A stretch of 64,000 nucleotides of DNA. Source: DATJLY01 sp963773665 (GTDB lineage Bacteria > Pseudomonadota > Alphaproteobacteria > ATCC43930 > CGMCC-115725). This document shows, one piece after another, positions 45,295-54,132 of this stretch. The notes beneath the pieces were generated by a model. It had not been told where the DNA came from. It saw nothing but the letters and a program-made list of their open reading frames with translations, and did not search any database. The DNA lies in NCBI GenBank assembly GCA_963773665.1, contig CAVZBZ010000004.1, forward strand, positions 496,001 through 560,000, in the 5' to 3' direction. Positions within the stretch are counted from its first letter, which is position 1. Each line of letters starts with the position of its first letter. The translations under genes were made by a program, and so were the position numbers.

Positions 45295-47985
45295 ATGTCG
45301 ATCCGCAATTTCGACAAGCTGTTGAAGCCGCGCTCGCTCGCCGTCATCGGCGCGAGCCCCGATCCGAAGAAGGTGGGCGGCATCGTCGTCCAGAACATCG
45401 TGCGCGCCGGCTTCGCCGGGCGGATCATGCTGGTCAATCCGCATCACGACACGATCGGCGGGCTCGCGGTCTATCCCGACGTGGCGCATCTGCCCGAGCC
45501 GGCGGACCTCGCCGTCATCGTCACGCCGCCCGACACGGTGCCGGGCCTGTTGGCCGAGCTGGGCGCGCGCGGGACTCGCGCGGCGGTGGTCATAACCGCG
45601 GGTTTCGGCGAATTGGGCGAACATGGCCGCGCGCTTCAGCAGCAGGCGCTCGATGCGGCGCGGCCAAACCTCCTGCGCATCGTCGGCCCCAATTGCGTCG
45701 GCCTCATGGTGCCGGGGATCGGGCTCAACGCAAGCTTCGCGCACCTCGCGCCGCTTCCGGGCGATCTCGCCTTCGTCAGCCAATCGGGCGCGCTCATCAC
45801 CGCGGTGCTCGACTGGGCCGCAACTCCCGGCATCGGCTTTTCGCACGTCGTCTCGGTGGGCGACATGGCGGACGTCGATTTCGGCGACATGCTCGATTAT
45901 CTCGCGGCCGATCCCGGGACCCGCGCCATCCTGCTCTACATCGAGGGCCTCAGGGAGTCGCGCAAGTTCATGTCGGCGGCGCGCGCCGCGTCGCGTGCGA
46001 AGCCGGTGCTCGCGGTCAAGGTCGGGCGCTTTGCCGAAAGCGCGCGCGCCGCGCGCTCGCACACCGGCGCGCTCGCCGGCTCCGACGCGGTCTATGAAGC
46101 GGCCTTCCGCCGCGCCGGCATGCTGCGCGTCCTCACCATGTCCGAGCTGTTCGATGCGGTCGAGACGCTGGCGCTGACGCGGCCGCAGCGCGGCGACGGG
46201 CTTGCGGTGCTGACCAACGGCGGCGGCGCCGGCGTGCTCGCGACCGACGCGCTCATCGCGGCGGGCGGCAAGCTTGCGCCCATCTCGACCGACACGATCG
46301 CCGCGCTCGACAAGGTGTTGCCGGCGACGTGGAGCCACGGCAATCCCATCGACATCATCGGCGATGCCCCGGGCGAGCGCTATCGCACGGCGTTCGATAT
46401 CCTGATCGCCGATACCAAGATCGACGCGGTGCTGGTGCTCAACTGCCCGACCGCGCTCGCCTCGGCCGAGGACGCGGCGCGCGCCGTCATAGCAGCGATC
46501 GGCGATACCGGGCCCTATGCGCTCGCCGGCCGGAACGTGCTGACCGCGTGGCTCGGCGATGCGACCGCGCAAGGAGCGCGCCGCCTTTTCTCCGAGGCGC
46601 GCATCGCGACCTACGACACGCCCGACAGCGCCGTGCGCGGCTTCATGCACCGCGTGCAGTACCGCCGCAACCAGGAGCTTTTGATGGAGACGCCGCCGGC
46701 GCGGCCGCAGGGGAAGGCTCCTGATCGCGCTCGCGCCGAAGCCGTCGTCGCGCACGCGATATCCTGTGGCCGCTCCTGGCTCGATGTCGAGGAGGTGAAC
46801 GCCGTCCTCGAATGCTACGGCGTGCCGTTCCCCGCCTGCCGCGTCGCTGCCGACGCCAAGGCGGCGGGCGCGGCCGCCGCCGAGCTGGGCTTCCCCGTGG
46901 CATTGAAAATCCGCTCGCCCGACATCCAGCACAAGAGCGACGTGGGCGGCGTCGCGCTCAATCTCGGCTCCGCCGAGGCGGTTGCGGCCGAGGCCGTGGC
47001 GATGGCGGCGCGCGTCGTCGCGCATAGCCCCGACGCGCAGCGCGAGGGTTTTTTGGTGCAGCAGATGGTGCGCCGGCCGGGCGCGATCGAGCTCATCCTC
47101 GGCGTCACCGAGGATTCCGTGTTCGGCCCCGTCATCCTGTTCGGCCAAGGCGGCACGCTCGTCGAGCTGATGGGCGACACGACGCTCGAGCTGCCGCCCT
47201 TGAACGCGGCGCTCGCGCGGGCGCAGATGGCGCGCACCCGCGTCTTCCGTCTGCTCGAGGGCTATCGCGACACCGCGCCGGCCGATCTCGAGGCCGTGAC
47301 CGGAAGCCTCCTCGCCATCTCGCAGCTTGCCTCGGACCTGGCCGAGCTGAAGGAGCTCGACATCAATCCGCTGCTCGCCGACCGCAGCGGCGTCATCGCG
47401 GTCGATGCGCGGATTCGCGTGGCGCCGGCGACGAAGCCTGCTACGGCAAGGCTCGCCATCAGACCCTATCCGCAAGAACTCGAGAGCAGCGCCGCGCTCT
47501 CCGACGGCACCACGCTCGCGCTCCGCCCGATCCGGCCCGAGGACGAGCCGCTGCTGCAGGACATCGCCCGCCACATGAATGCCGAGGATCTAAGGCTGCG
47601 CTTTTTCACGCCGGTCAAAGGCCTGACGCACCAGCTCGCGGCGCGGTTGACGCAGATCGACTACGATCGCGAGATGGCGATCGTCGCGCTTGGCGAGGGC
47701 GGCCGCACTGCCTTGGGCGTCGCGCGCTTTGCCGCCGATCCCGACAACCGCAGCGCCGAATATGCGATCGGCGTGCGCAGCGACTGGCACGGGCGCGGAC
47801 TCGGCCGGATGCTGATGGAGCGGATCATGGCGATCGCCGCGGCGCGCGGCATCCCGGAGATTTTCGGCGACGTGCTGCGCGAGAACCAGCCGATGCTCGA
47901 TCTCTGCCGCCGCCTCGGCTTCGCCATCGCGACCCACCCCGACGACCCGGAAATCCTGCGCGTCAGGAAGAGCCTCGTCGCGTAG
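45295..47985 (+). CDS. NDP-forming acyl-CoA synthetase fused to a GNAT acetyltransferase (PatZ-like)
   Basis: This 896-residue protein has in order: a CoA-binding domain (MSIRNFDKLLKPRSLAVIGA), a succinyl-CoA-ligase-like domain with the phospho-His region SHTGALAGSD (His-256), an ATP-grasp domain (about 510-730, LKIRSPDIQHKSDVGGVALN) and a C-terminal GNAT domain (about 740-896, with SDWHGRGLGRMLMERIM). This is the architecture of the protein acetyltransferase Pat/PatZ, in which the ligase part is often inactive and the GNAT part acetylates enzymes such as acetyl-CoA synthetase. His-256 is kept, so ligase activity is possible. It is followed by the convergent phoB gene. Confidence 0.88.
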   Translation: MSIRNFDKLLKPRSLAVIGASPDPKKVGGIVVQNIVRAGFAGRIMLVNPHHDTIGGLAVYPDVAHLPEPADLAVIVTPPDTVPGLLAELGARGTRAAVVITAGFGELGEHGRALQQQALDAARPNLLRIVGPNCVGLMVPGIGLNASFAHLAPLPGDLAFVSQSGALITAVLDWAATPGIGFSHVVSVGDMADVDFGDMLDYLAADPGTRAILLYIEGLRESRKFMSAARAASRAKPVLAVKVGRFAESARAARSHTGALAGSDAVYEAAFRRAGMLRVLTMSELFDAVETLALTRPQRGDGLAVLTNGGGAGVLATDALIAAGGKLAPISTDTIAALDKVLPATWSHGNPIDIIGDAPGERYRTAFDILIADTKIDAVLVLNCPTALASAEDAARAVIAAIGDTGPYALAGRNVLTAWLGDATAQGARRLFSEARIATYDTPDSAVRGFMHRVQYRRNQELLMETPPARPQGKAPDRARAEAVVAHAISCGRSWLDVEEVNAVLECYGVPFPACRVAADAKAAGAAAAELGFPVALKIRSPDIQHKSDVGGVALNLGSAEAVAAEAVAMAARVVAHSPDAQREGFLVQQMVRRPGAIELILGVTEDSVFGPVILFGQGGTLVELMGDTTLELPPLNAALARAQMARTRVFRLLEGYRDTAPADLEAVTGSLLAISQLASDLAELKELDINPLLADRSGVIAVDARIRVAPATKPATARLAIRPYPQELESSAALSDGTTLALRPIRPEDEPLLQDIARHMNAEDLRLRFFTPVKGLTHQLAARLTQIDYDREMAIVALGEGGRTALGVARFAADPDNRSAEYAIGVRSDWHGRGLGRMLMERIMAIAAARGIPEIFGDVLRENQPMLDLCRRLGFAIATHPDDPEILRVRKSLVA

Positions 47986-47991
47986 CCGTCG

Positions 47992-48684
47992 TCAAACCTC
48001 GTTGGCGTCGAGGGCGTAGCCCGCCGAGCGGACGGTGCGGATGAGGTCGCGGCGGGCGCTCGCGTTCAAGGCCTTGCGCAGCCGCCTGATATGGACGTCG
48101 ACGGTGCGCAGCTCGACCTCGGCATCGCGCCCCCAGACGGCGTCCAGGAGCTGCTCGCGCGAGAAGACGCGGCCCGGCCGCTCGAGGAGGAAGCGCAGGA
48201 GGCGGAACTCGGTCGGGCCCAGATGCACCGCCTCGCCGCTCCGCGTCACGCGGTGCGCGCCGCCATCCAACGCGAGATCGCCGAAGCGCAGCACCTCGGC
48301 CTGCGCCGCCGGCCGCGCGCGCCGGATCACGGCCTTCAAACGCGCGATCAGCTCGGTCGTGCTGAACGGCTTCACGACATAGTCGTCGGCGCCGCTGTCG
48401 AGGCCGCGCACGCGGTCGCCCTCCTCGCCGCGCGCCGTCAGCATGATGACCGGCAGGTCGCGCCACGCCGGCGCGCGCCTTATCTGCCGGCACAGTTCGA
48501 GCCCCGAAAGGCGCGGCAGCATCCAGTCGAGCAGCACGGCGTCGGGCTTCTGCTCCTTGAGCTGCAGGAGCGCCTCCTCGCCGTCGCGCGCCTCGCTGAC
48601 AGCGAACCCTTCCTTCTCGAGATTGTAGCGCAGCAGCGTCGAGAGCGCGGCCTCGTCCTCGACGACGAGCACCGAGGGCGCCAT
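47992..48684 (-). CDS. phoB: Phosphate regulon response regulator PhoB
   Basis: This 230-residue OmpR-family regulator has a receiver with the phospho-acceptor Asp in DAVLLDWMLPRLSGLELC and Lys in YVVKPFSTTELIARL. A winged helix follows (LGPTEFRLLRFLLERPGRVF, SREQLLDAVWG, then ELRTVDVHIRRLRKAL). The DWMLP motif is characteristic of PhoB. It is the last gene of phoR-pstC-pstA-pstB-phoU-phoB. The start overlaps the phoU stop by one base. It should bind the Pho box found upstream of pstC. Confidence 0.95.
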   Translation of the reverse strand: MAPSVLVVEDEAALSTLLRYNLEKEGFAVSEARDGEEALLQLKEQKPDAVLLDWMLPRLSGLELCRQIRRAPAWRDLPVIMLTARGEEGDRVRGLDSGADDYVVKPFSTTELIARLKAVIRRARPAAQAEVLRFGDLALDGGAHRVTRSGEAVHLGPTEFRLLRFLLERPGRVFSREQLLDAVWGRDAEVELRTVDVHIRRLRKALNASARRDLIRTVRSAGYALDANEV

Positions 48685-49430
48685 CAGCGCTCACCCCCCG
48701 CCTTCTCGCTGTCCCCGATTTCCTCGCCGGGCTCGAGACCGAGGCTGGTGCGATCGCGCTTCGGGCGCATCTGCTGCATCGGCTGGCCGTTGATGAGGAA
48801 ATAGAGCGTCTCGGCGACGTTGGTGCAGTGGTCGCCGATCCGCTCGAGATTCTTCGCCATGAACAGGAGGTGCGTGCCCGAGGTGATGTTGCGCGGGTCC
48901 TCGATCATGTAGGTCAAAAGCTCGCGGAACAGGCTCGTGTACATCTCGTCGAGCTCTTCGTCCCTGAGCCACACCGCCATCGCCTTGTCGGCGTCGCGCT
49001 CGACATAGGCGTCGAGGATGTCCTTGATCATGGCGCCGGCGACCCGCCCCATGCGCGGGAGCGCATAGACCGGCCGGACCGGCGGCATCTGGTCGAGCGC
49101 GATCGAGCGCTTGGCGACGTTGGTGGCATAGTCGCCGATCCGTTCGAGGTCGGTCGAGATCTTGAGCGCGGCTATGATCTGGCGCAAATCGCGCGCCATC
49201 GGCTGGCGCAGCGCCAGGAGCCGCACGACCAGGCTTTCGATCTCGCGCTCGAGCTCGTCGACCCGCGTGTCGCTCTCGATCACGGCCGAGGCGAGATCGG
49301 CGTCGCGCTTCGCGACCGCTTCCATCGCAGAGGCAAGCTGGCTTTCGGCGAGCCCGCCCATCTCGGCGACGATGTTGTCGAGCCGGTGCAGTTCCTGGTC
49401 GTAGCTCTTGATGATGTGCTCGGAAGCCAT
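48684..49430 (-). CDS. phoU: Phosphate signalling protein PhoU
   Basis: This 248-residue protein is made of two three-helix PhoU repeats. The metal-binding signatures are visible as LERIGDYATNVAKRS in the first and LERIGDHCTNVAETLYFLING in the second. It links the Pst transporter state to PhoR and thereby represses PhoB when phosphate is plentiful. The C-terminal tail (RPKRDRTSLGLEPGEEIGDS) is slightly extended. It sits between pstB and phoB with 10 and -1 base spacing. Confidence 0.95.
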   Translation of the reverse strand: MASEHIIKSYDQELHRLDNIVAEMGGLAESQLASAMEAVAKRDADLASAVIESDTRVDELEREIESLVVRLLALRQPMARDLRQIIAALKISTDLERIGDYATNVAKRSIALDQMPPVRPVYALPRMGRVAGAMIKDILDAYVERDADKAMAVWLRDEELDEMYTSLFRELLTYMIEDPRNITSGTHLLFMAKNLERIGDHCTNVAETLYFLINGQPMQQMRPKRDRTSLGLEPGEEIGDSEKAGGER

Positions 49431-49440
49431 CGCTCGCTCC

Positions 49441-50313
49441 TCAGCCGAAGCGGCCGGTAAGGTAATCCTCGGTCTGGCGCATCTTCGGGTGGGTGAACAT
49501 CGCCTCGGTCTCGTCGAACTCGATGAGCTCGCCGAGGTACATGAAGGCGGTGTAGTCCGAGACGCGCGCCGCCTGCTGCATATTGTGCGTCACGATGACG
49601 ATGCAATAGTCGGGCTTGAGCTCGGCGATCAGTTCCTCGATGCGCTGCGTCGACAGCGGATCGAGCGCCGAGGCCGGCTCGTCGAGGAGCAGGACCTCGG
49701 GCTTCACGGCGATCGCGCGGGCGATGCAAAGCCGCTGCTGCTGTCCTCCTGAAAGCGAGAGGCCGCTCTCCTTGAGCTTGTCCTTGACCTCGTCCCACAG
49801 CGCCGCGCGGCGCAGCGCCTGCTCGACCCGCGTATCCAGCTCGCTCGCCGGCAGGCGCTCATAGAGCCGGATGCCGAAGGCGATGTTGTCGTAGATCGAC
49901 ATCGGGAACGGCGTCGGCTTCTGGAACACCATGCCGACGCGCGCCCGCAGCAGGTTGAGGTCCATCTTCGGGTCGAGAATGTTCGCGCCGTCGATCAGCA
50001 CCTCGCCGGTCGCGCGCTGGTGGGGATAAAGCTCGTAGATGCGGTTGAGGCAGCGCAGCACAGTCGATTTGCCGCAGCCCGACGGGCCGATGAAGGCGGT
50101 GACGCGCTTGTCGTGCAGATCGATGTTCAGCCCCTTCACCGCCATGAAGTCGCGGTAGAAGAAGCGCAAATCCTTGACCGCGATCTTCGGCGCGGCCAGC
50201 GCCCGGGCCGCGCGCGGCTTGTCGGTCGGCACCTTGGGCGCCGCGAGATGGGTGCGCAGCGGTTGGGGCGCGGGGGCGGGTGTGTCCATGATCGGGCTGA
50301 CTTCGATGCTCAT
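49441..50313 (-). CDS. pstB: Phosphate ABC transporter ATPase PstB
   Basis: This 290-residue ATPase powers high-affinity phosphate import. Walker A is GPSGCGKSTVLRCLNR, with MVFQKPTPFPMSIYDN typical of PstB, signature LSGGQQQRLCIARAI and Walker B VLLLDEPASALDP. The N-terminus carries about 40 extra Pro/Ala-rich residues before KIAVKDLRFFYRDF. An internal Met (MDTPAPAPQ) 8 residues in is a possible alternative start. The start codon overlaps the pstA stop by 4 bases. Confidence 0.96.
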   Translation of the reverse strand: MSIEVSPIMDTPAPAPQPLRTHLAAPKVPTDKPRAARALAAPKIAVKDLRFFYRDFMAVKGLNIDLHDKRVTAFIGPSGCGKSTVLRCLNRIYELYPHQRATGEVLIDGANILDPKMDLNLLRARVGMVFQKPTPFPMSIYDNIAFGIRLYERLPASELDTRVEQALRRAALWDEVKDKLKESGLSLSGGQQQRLCIARAIAVKPEVLLLDEPASALDPLSTQRIEELIAELKPDYCIVIVTHNMQQAARVSDYTAFMYLGELIEFDETEAMFTHPKMRQTEDYLTGRFG

Positions 50314-51152
50314 TGCTGGAAGCTGCCTCGGCTTGCGACCCAGCGGGCCAGAATATTGAGGATGAGGATGGTAAAGGTGATGAGCGCCGCGCCGCCCCAG
50401 GCCAGGACCTGCCAGTCGGCATAGGGCGACAGCGCGAACTGGAAGATCACGACCGGCAGATTCGCCATCGGCGCATTCATGTCCGTGCTCCAGAACTGAT
50501 TGTTGAGCGCGGTGAACAGCAAAGGCGCGGTCTCGCCGGCGATGCGCGCCACCGCCAGCATGACGCCGGTCAGCATGCCCTGGATGGCGGCGCGGTACGT
50601 CACCATGACGATGACCTTCCATTGCGGCGCGCCCAAGGCGATCGCCGCCTCGCGCAGGCTCGCCGGCACCAGCACGAGCACGTTCTCGGTCGTCCGCACC
50701 ACCACCGGAATGACGATGATGGCAAGCGACACGATGCCGGCCCAGGCGGAGAAATGCCCCATCGGCACGACCATCACCTCGTACACGAACAGGCCGATGA
50801 CGATGGACGGCGCGCTGAGCAGGATGTCGTTGACGAAGCGAACCGCCGGCGCGACGACAGTGCCGCGGCCGAACTCGGCGAGGAATGTCCCGGTCAGGAT
50901 GCCAATGGGCGTGCCGAGCAATGTCGCCGCGCCGGTGATGACGATGCTGCCGAAGATCGGGTTCAGAAGCCCGCCCTTGCTGCCGGGCGGCGGCGTCATC
51001 TCGGTGAAGAGCGTCGTCTGCAGCGCCGGGATGCCGTTCCACAGCAGCGCGCCGAGGATGAGGAACAGGACGATGAGGCCGGCCGCGGTCGCTGAAAGCG
51101 ACAGGGTCAGCACGACGTAGTTGACGGCGCGGCGCCGGCCATAGAGGGTCAT
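50310..51152 (-). CDS. pstA: Phosphate ABC transporter permease PstA
   Basis: This 280-residue permease has six hydrophobic helices. Family marks are the EAA loop LREAAIALGAPQWKVIVMVT, the following ARIAGETAPLLFTALNNQFW and NDILLSAPSIVIGLFVYEVM. It pairs with PstC in the membrane. The ATG at 51152 starts MTLYGRRRAVN and overlaps the pstC stop (ATGA). Confidence 0.95.
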   Translation of the reverse strand: MTLYGRRRAVNYVVLTLSLSATAAGLIVLFLILGALLWNGIPALQTTLFTEMTPPPGSKGGLLNPIFGSIVITGAATLLGTPIGILTGTFLAEFGRGTVVAPAVRFVNDILLSAPSIVIGLFVYEVMVVPMGHFSAWAGIVSLAIIVIPVVVRTTENVLVLVPASLREAAIALGAPQWKVIVMVTYRAAIQGMLTGVMLAVARIAGETAPLLFTALNNQFWSTDMNAPMANLPVVIFQFALSPYADWQVLAWGGAALITFTILILNILARWVASRGSFQQ

Positions 51153-52132
51153 TTGGCGGCTAGCCCCTCGAGCCGCATCAGCATGAGCTTCGCCGCTGCC
51201 AGCACGATGAAGGTGATGACGAACAGGATGAGACCCAATTCGATGAGCGAGGCGGTGTACAGGTCGTCCACCGCCTCGGTGAACTCGTTGGCGAGCGTCG
51301 CCGAGATCGTCGTGCCGGGCGCGAGGAGCGACGCGCTGATGCGGTGCGCATTGCCGATCACGAACGTCACCGCCATGGTCTCGCCGAGCGCCCGGCCGAG
51401 ACCCAGCATGACGCCGCCGACGATGCCGACGCGGGTATAGGGAATGACGATCTCGCGCACCACTTCCGCCGTCGTCGCACCGATGCCGTAAGCGCTTTCG
51501 CGCAGCACCGCGGGCACGGTCTGGAACACGTCGCGCGAGACGGCCGCGACGAACGGCAGCACCATGACCGCCAGGATGAAGCCCGCGGTCAGCACGCCAA
51601 GACCGAGCGGTGGCCCGGCGAACAGCGCGCCGAAGATGGGAATAGGCCCAAGCACGTCCACCAGGAACGGCTGCACGGTGTCCTGCAGCACCGGCGCCAG
51701 GACGAACAGGCCCCAGATGCCGTAGATGATGCTCGGGATCGCGGCCAGAAGCTCGACCAGCGTGCCGATCGGACGCTTCAGGACGGGCGGGCACAGCTCG
51801 GTCAGGAAGAGCGCGATGCCGAGCCCGACCGGCACCGCGATCAGCAGCGCGATGGTCGAGGTGACGAGCGTGCCGTACACCGCCGGCAGCGCGCCGAACA
51901 GGTCCTTGACCGGGTTCCACGACTGGTTCCAGAGGAACGGGAGGCCGAAGCGCCGGATCGCTGGCATCGCGCCCACGACCAGCGACGCCAGCACGGCCAT
52001 GAGCAGGAGCAGCACGCCGATCGCAAAGGCGCGCGTGGCGCCGCGGAACAGCGCGTCCTCGATCTTCTGGCGACCGAGCCCCTTTCCGGCCCCAAGGCGC
52101 ATGCGCCCGGCCAGAGCATCCGTTCCGCTCAT
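51149..52132 (-). CDS. pstC: Phosphate ABC transporter permease PstC
   Basis: This permease of 327 residues starts at MSGTDALAGRMRL and has six helices. The family segment IWGLFVLAPVLQDTVQPFL is present, as is the EAA loop LRESAYGIGATTAEVVREIV followed by GLGRALGETMAVTFVIGNAH. The open frame continues 118 codons upstream to a TTG, but that stretch crosses short repeats and a likely Pho box and is not protein-like. No pstS gene lies before it, where many genomes have one. Confidence 0.93.
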   Translation of the reverse strand: MSGTDALAGRMRLGAGKGLGRQKIEDALFRGATRAFAIGVLLLLMAVLASLVVGAMPAIRRFGLPFLWNQSWNPVKDLFGALPAVYGTLVTSTIALLIAVPVGLGIALFLTELCPPVLKRPIGTLVELLAAIPSIIYGIWGLFVLAPVLQDTVQPFLVDVLGPIPIFGALFAGPPLGLGVLTAGFILAVMVLPFVAAVSRDVFQTVPAVLRESAYGIGATTAEVVREIVIPYTRVGIVGGVMLGLGRALGETMAVTFVIGNAHRISASLLAPGTTISATLANEFTEAVDDLYTASLIELGLILFVITFIVLAAAKLMLMRLEGLAAK

Positions 52133-52169
52133 GCCCCTCCTCTTATGGGCACAGGAGTAGCGCCGCTCC

Positions 52170-52187
52170 GTTGCGCTTTTATGACGC
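52170..52187 (-). promoter_or_regulatory. Candidate Pho box upstream of pstC
   Basis: Read on the minus strand the site is GCGTCATAAAAGCGCAAC, matching CTGTCAT-A(A/T)A(A/T)-CTGTCAT in 11 of 18 positions. The first half and the AAAA spacer are good, the second half is weak. It lies about 38 bases before the pstC start. Location and context make PhoB binding plausible. Confidence 0.45.
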
Positions 52188-52327
52188 TCCCGGTGCGGAA
52201 GGGCGACGCTCAATGGCCGAATTGACAAGGCGCCGCAGCCGGGCCATATCCCGTTCGTATGGAAAATGCGTAATATGTCGAACGAACGCGTGCGCCGGGG
52301 CCGGATGCTCAGGAACGGAAAATGCGA

Positions 52328-52342
52328 AACGAACCCAATTTT
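52328..52342. repeat. Dispersed repeat copy (AACGAACCCAATTTT)
   Basis: Identical over 15 bases to the copy at 12306-12320. First of three full copies in the pstC-phoR gap. Confidence 0.65.
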
Positions 52343-52424
52343 GTGCCGACGGCGCGACCCGCCTCGCCCGCTCGCTTGCGCTCGCACCGTCTCCCGCGCA
52401 AGCGGGCGGAGAGGGTCTGGCGAA

Positions 52425-52444
52425 ATTACCGAACGAACCCAATT
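52425..52444. repeat. Dispersed repeat copy, extended form
   Basis: Reads ATTACCGAACGAACCCAATT and is identical over 20 bases to the copy 44 bases further on. The shared left arm ATTACC is absent from the copies at 12305 and 52328. Confidence 0.65.
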
Positions 52445-52468
52445 CCCTCTCCGCGCGCAGGCAAAGGA

Positions 52469-52490
52469 ATTACCGAACGAACCCAATTTT
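52469..52490. repeat. Dispersed repeat copy, extended form
   Basis: Same 20-base core as the copy at 52425, followed by TT, so it ends like the 12305 and 52328 copies. Confidence 0.65.
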
Positions 52491-52530
52491 CGGGTTCCCG
52501 AAAACTATTACGTTAATTCAATAGGTTATA

Positions 52531-53964
52531 TCATTCCACCGGAAGGTGGACGGTGAACAGCGACCCCCGGCCCGGCTCGCTCTCGATCTCGAGCGCGCCG
52601 CGGTGGTGGTTGACGATGTGCTTGACGATGGCGAGGCCGAGCCCGGTGCCGCCCATCTCGCGCGAGCGGGCGGGGTCGACCCGGTAGAAGCGCTCGGTGA
52701 GGCGCGGCAGGAGCTCGCGCGCGATCCCGGCGCCGTGATCGCGCACCGACAGCGAGATCGTCGCCCGCTCGCGCCCGCCGCGCGCGCCCGGCAGGAGGCG
52801 CGAGGAGTGGCGCGCCTCGACCTCGATCGCGGTCCCGGGCGTGCCGTATTTTATGGCGTTGTCGATCAGGTTCTGGAACACCTGCGTCAGCTCGTCGCCA
52901 TCGCCCGGGACGAAGAGGGTCTCGTCGTCCGGCAGGTCGAGGTCGATGCGCATGCCGCGCGCCTGCGCGCGCGGCTCGAGCGCGGCGGCGACGCTCGCCA
53001 CGACCGCGCCGAGATCGGTCGCCGCGGTCGGCGGGCGGTGCTCGTTCATCTCGATGCGCGACAGCGACAGGAGATCGTCGACCAGGCGCTGCATGCGCGC
53101 GGCTTGTTCCGCCATTATGCCGAGGAAGCGCTCGCTCGCCGCCTTGTCGTCGCGCGCCGGCCCGCGCAGCGTCTCGATGAATCCGATGAGCGAGGCGAGC
53201 GGCGTGCGCAGCTCGTGGCTCGCGTTCGCGACGAAGTCGGCGCGCAGCTGCTCGCTGCGCTTCATCGCCGTGAGGTCGTTGAGCAGCAGCACCGCCGCGG
53301 CGCGCTCCGAGCGGCGCGGCGCAAGAGGCGCGATGCGCGCCGAGAGATGGCGCTCCACCGGGCTCGTGATGTCGAACTCGGCGGTGCGCTGGCCCTCGCC
53401 GCGCAGCACGGCATCGACCGCCGGCAGCACGGCCGGATGGCGCAGCGCCCCGGCCAGATCGCGCTCCAGCAGATTTTCGCCCAGAAGCGCCTCGGCCGCT
53501 TTGTTGAAGCCGACCACGCGCCGGTCCGAATCGAGCAGCAGCAGCGGCTCCGGCAGGGTCTCGAGCACCGAGCGCGCCGCCTCGAGCTCGTCCTCGCGGG
53601 ATTTGACCAGCGCCCGCATGCTGCGCGTCCAGCGGCCGACCGCGAGCCACAGCTCGCGTACCGAGGGGGCGAGGCTCTCGACCTCGGGCTGGGCGGTGGC
53701 GTCGGCGGCCATGCTCTCGATCGCTTCCTGGACCGCCGCCACCCCGAAGACGAGCGGCCGCAGCACGAGCGCGATCCCGGCATAGATCGCCACCGCGGCG
53801 GCCAATGCCGTCGGCAGGCGCAGCGTGCGCTGGTCGGCGAGGATCGCGAGCACGGCGAAGGCGGGCAGCGACACGATCAGCGCGCCTGCCAAAAGCCGCG
53901 GCAAGGCCGTGCGCCAGCCGCCACGGCCGCGTGCCCGGTTCCCCCGCGTCTCGCCGTAGGCCAT
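52531..53964 (-). CDS. phoR: Phosphate regulon sensor histidine kinase PhoR
   Basis: This 477-residue kinase has two N-terminal hydrophobic segments (about 22-70) and no large periplasmic domain, as usual for PhoR. A PAS-like domain follows (LETLPEPLLLLDSDRRVVGF to FDITSPVERHLSARI). Phospho-acceptor His-250 is in NASHELRTPLASLIGFIETL. The ATPase boxes are NLIDNAIKYG, RDHGAGI, FYRVDPARSREMGGTGLGL. It phosphorylates PhoB. The start MAYGETRG at 53964 is preferred to an upstream in-frame Met. It is separated from pstC by about 400 bases, so it may have its own promoter. Confidence 0.93.
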   Translation of the reverse strand: MAYGETRGNRARGRGGWRTALPRLLAGALIVSLPAFAVLAILADQRTLRLPTALAAAVAIYAGIALVLRPLVFGVAAVQEAIESMAADATAQPEVESLAPSVRELWLAVGRWTRSMRALVKSREDELEAARSVLETLPEPLLLLDSDRRVVGFNKAAEALLGENLLERDLAGALRHPAVLPAVDAVLRGEGQRTAEFDITSPVERHLSARIAPLAPRRSERAAAVLLLNDLTAMKRSEQLRADFVANASHELRTPLASLIGFIETLRGPARDDKAASERFLGIMAEQAARMQRLVDDLLSLSRIEMNEHRPPTAATDLGAVVASVAAALEPRAQARGMRIDLDLPDDETLFVPGDGDELTQVFQNLIDNAIKYGTPGTAIEVEARHSSRLLPGARGGRERATISLSVRDHGAGIARELLPRLTERFYRVDPARSREMGGTGLGLAIVKHIVNHHRGALEIESEPGRGSLFTVHLPVE

Positions 53965-54002
53965 TGCAGCGGACTGTAAAGAGCGCGGGACCGCGCGCGC
54001 AA

Positions 54003-54027
54003 ACAAAAAGCCCCGCCGAAGCGGGGC
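54003..54027 (-). terminator. Strong Rho-independent terminator on the minus strand
   Basis: On the minus strand the sequence is AGCCCCGC-TTCG-GCGGGGCT followed by TTTTTG. The stem is a perfect 8 base pairs closed by an extra-stable UUCG-type loop and followed by a U-tract. It ends transcription from the small membrane-protein gene at 54133-54648 just before the phoR start. Confidence 0.88.
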
Positions 54028-54132
54028 TAGTGGGGGGAATGTCGCGGGGGAAACGCGACAGGGTCCGTATTCAAATACGCGCGTCCGATTGGGGTGGATC
54101 ACTGCGGCCGAAAAATTTTTGCGGGGTGCGTT

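Larger units (their letters stand above)
52133..52530. other. pstC-phoR intergenic region with repeats
   Basis: About 400 bases contain no supported gene. It holds a likely Pho box near pstC, three copies of the GAACGAACCCAATT repeat, a partial fourth near 52279, and a small hairpin CCCGC-GCAA-GCGGG at 52393-52406. Short frames through the repeats translate into recurring ETNPI/ERTQF-like strings, an effect of the repeat. Confidence 0.7.

Noticed and set aside
52266..52556. Overlapping short frames with ETNPI/NEPNF-like peptides
   Set aside because: The peptide pattern is just the translation of the GAACGAACCCAATT repeat in different frames; no start or stop context supports genes.
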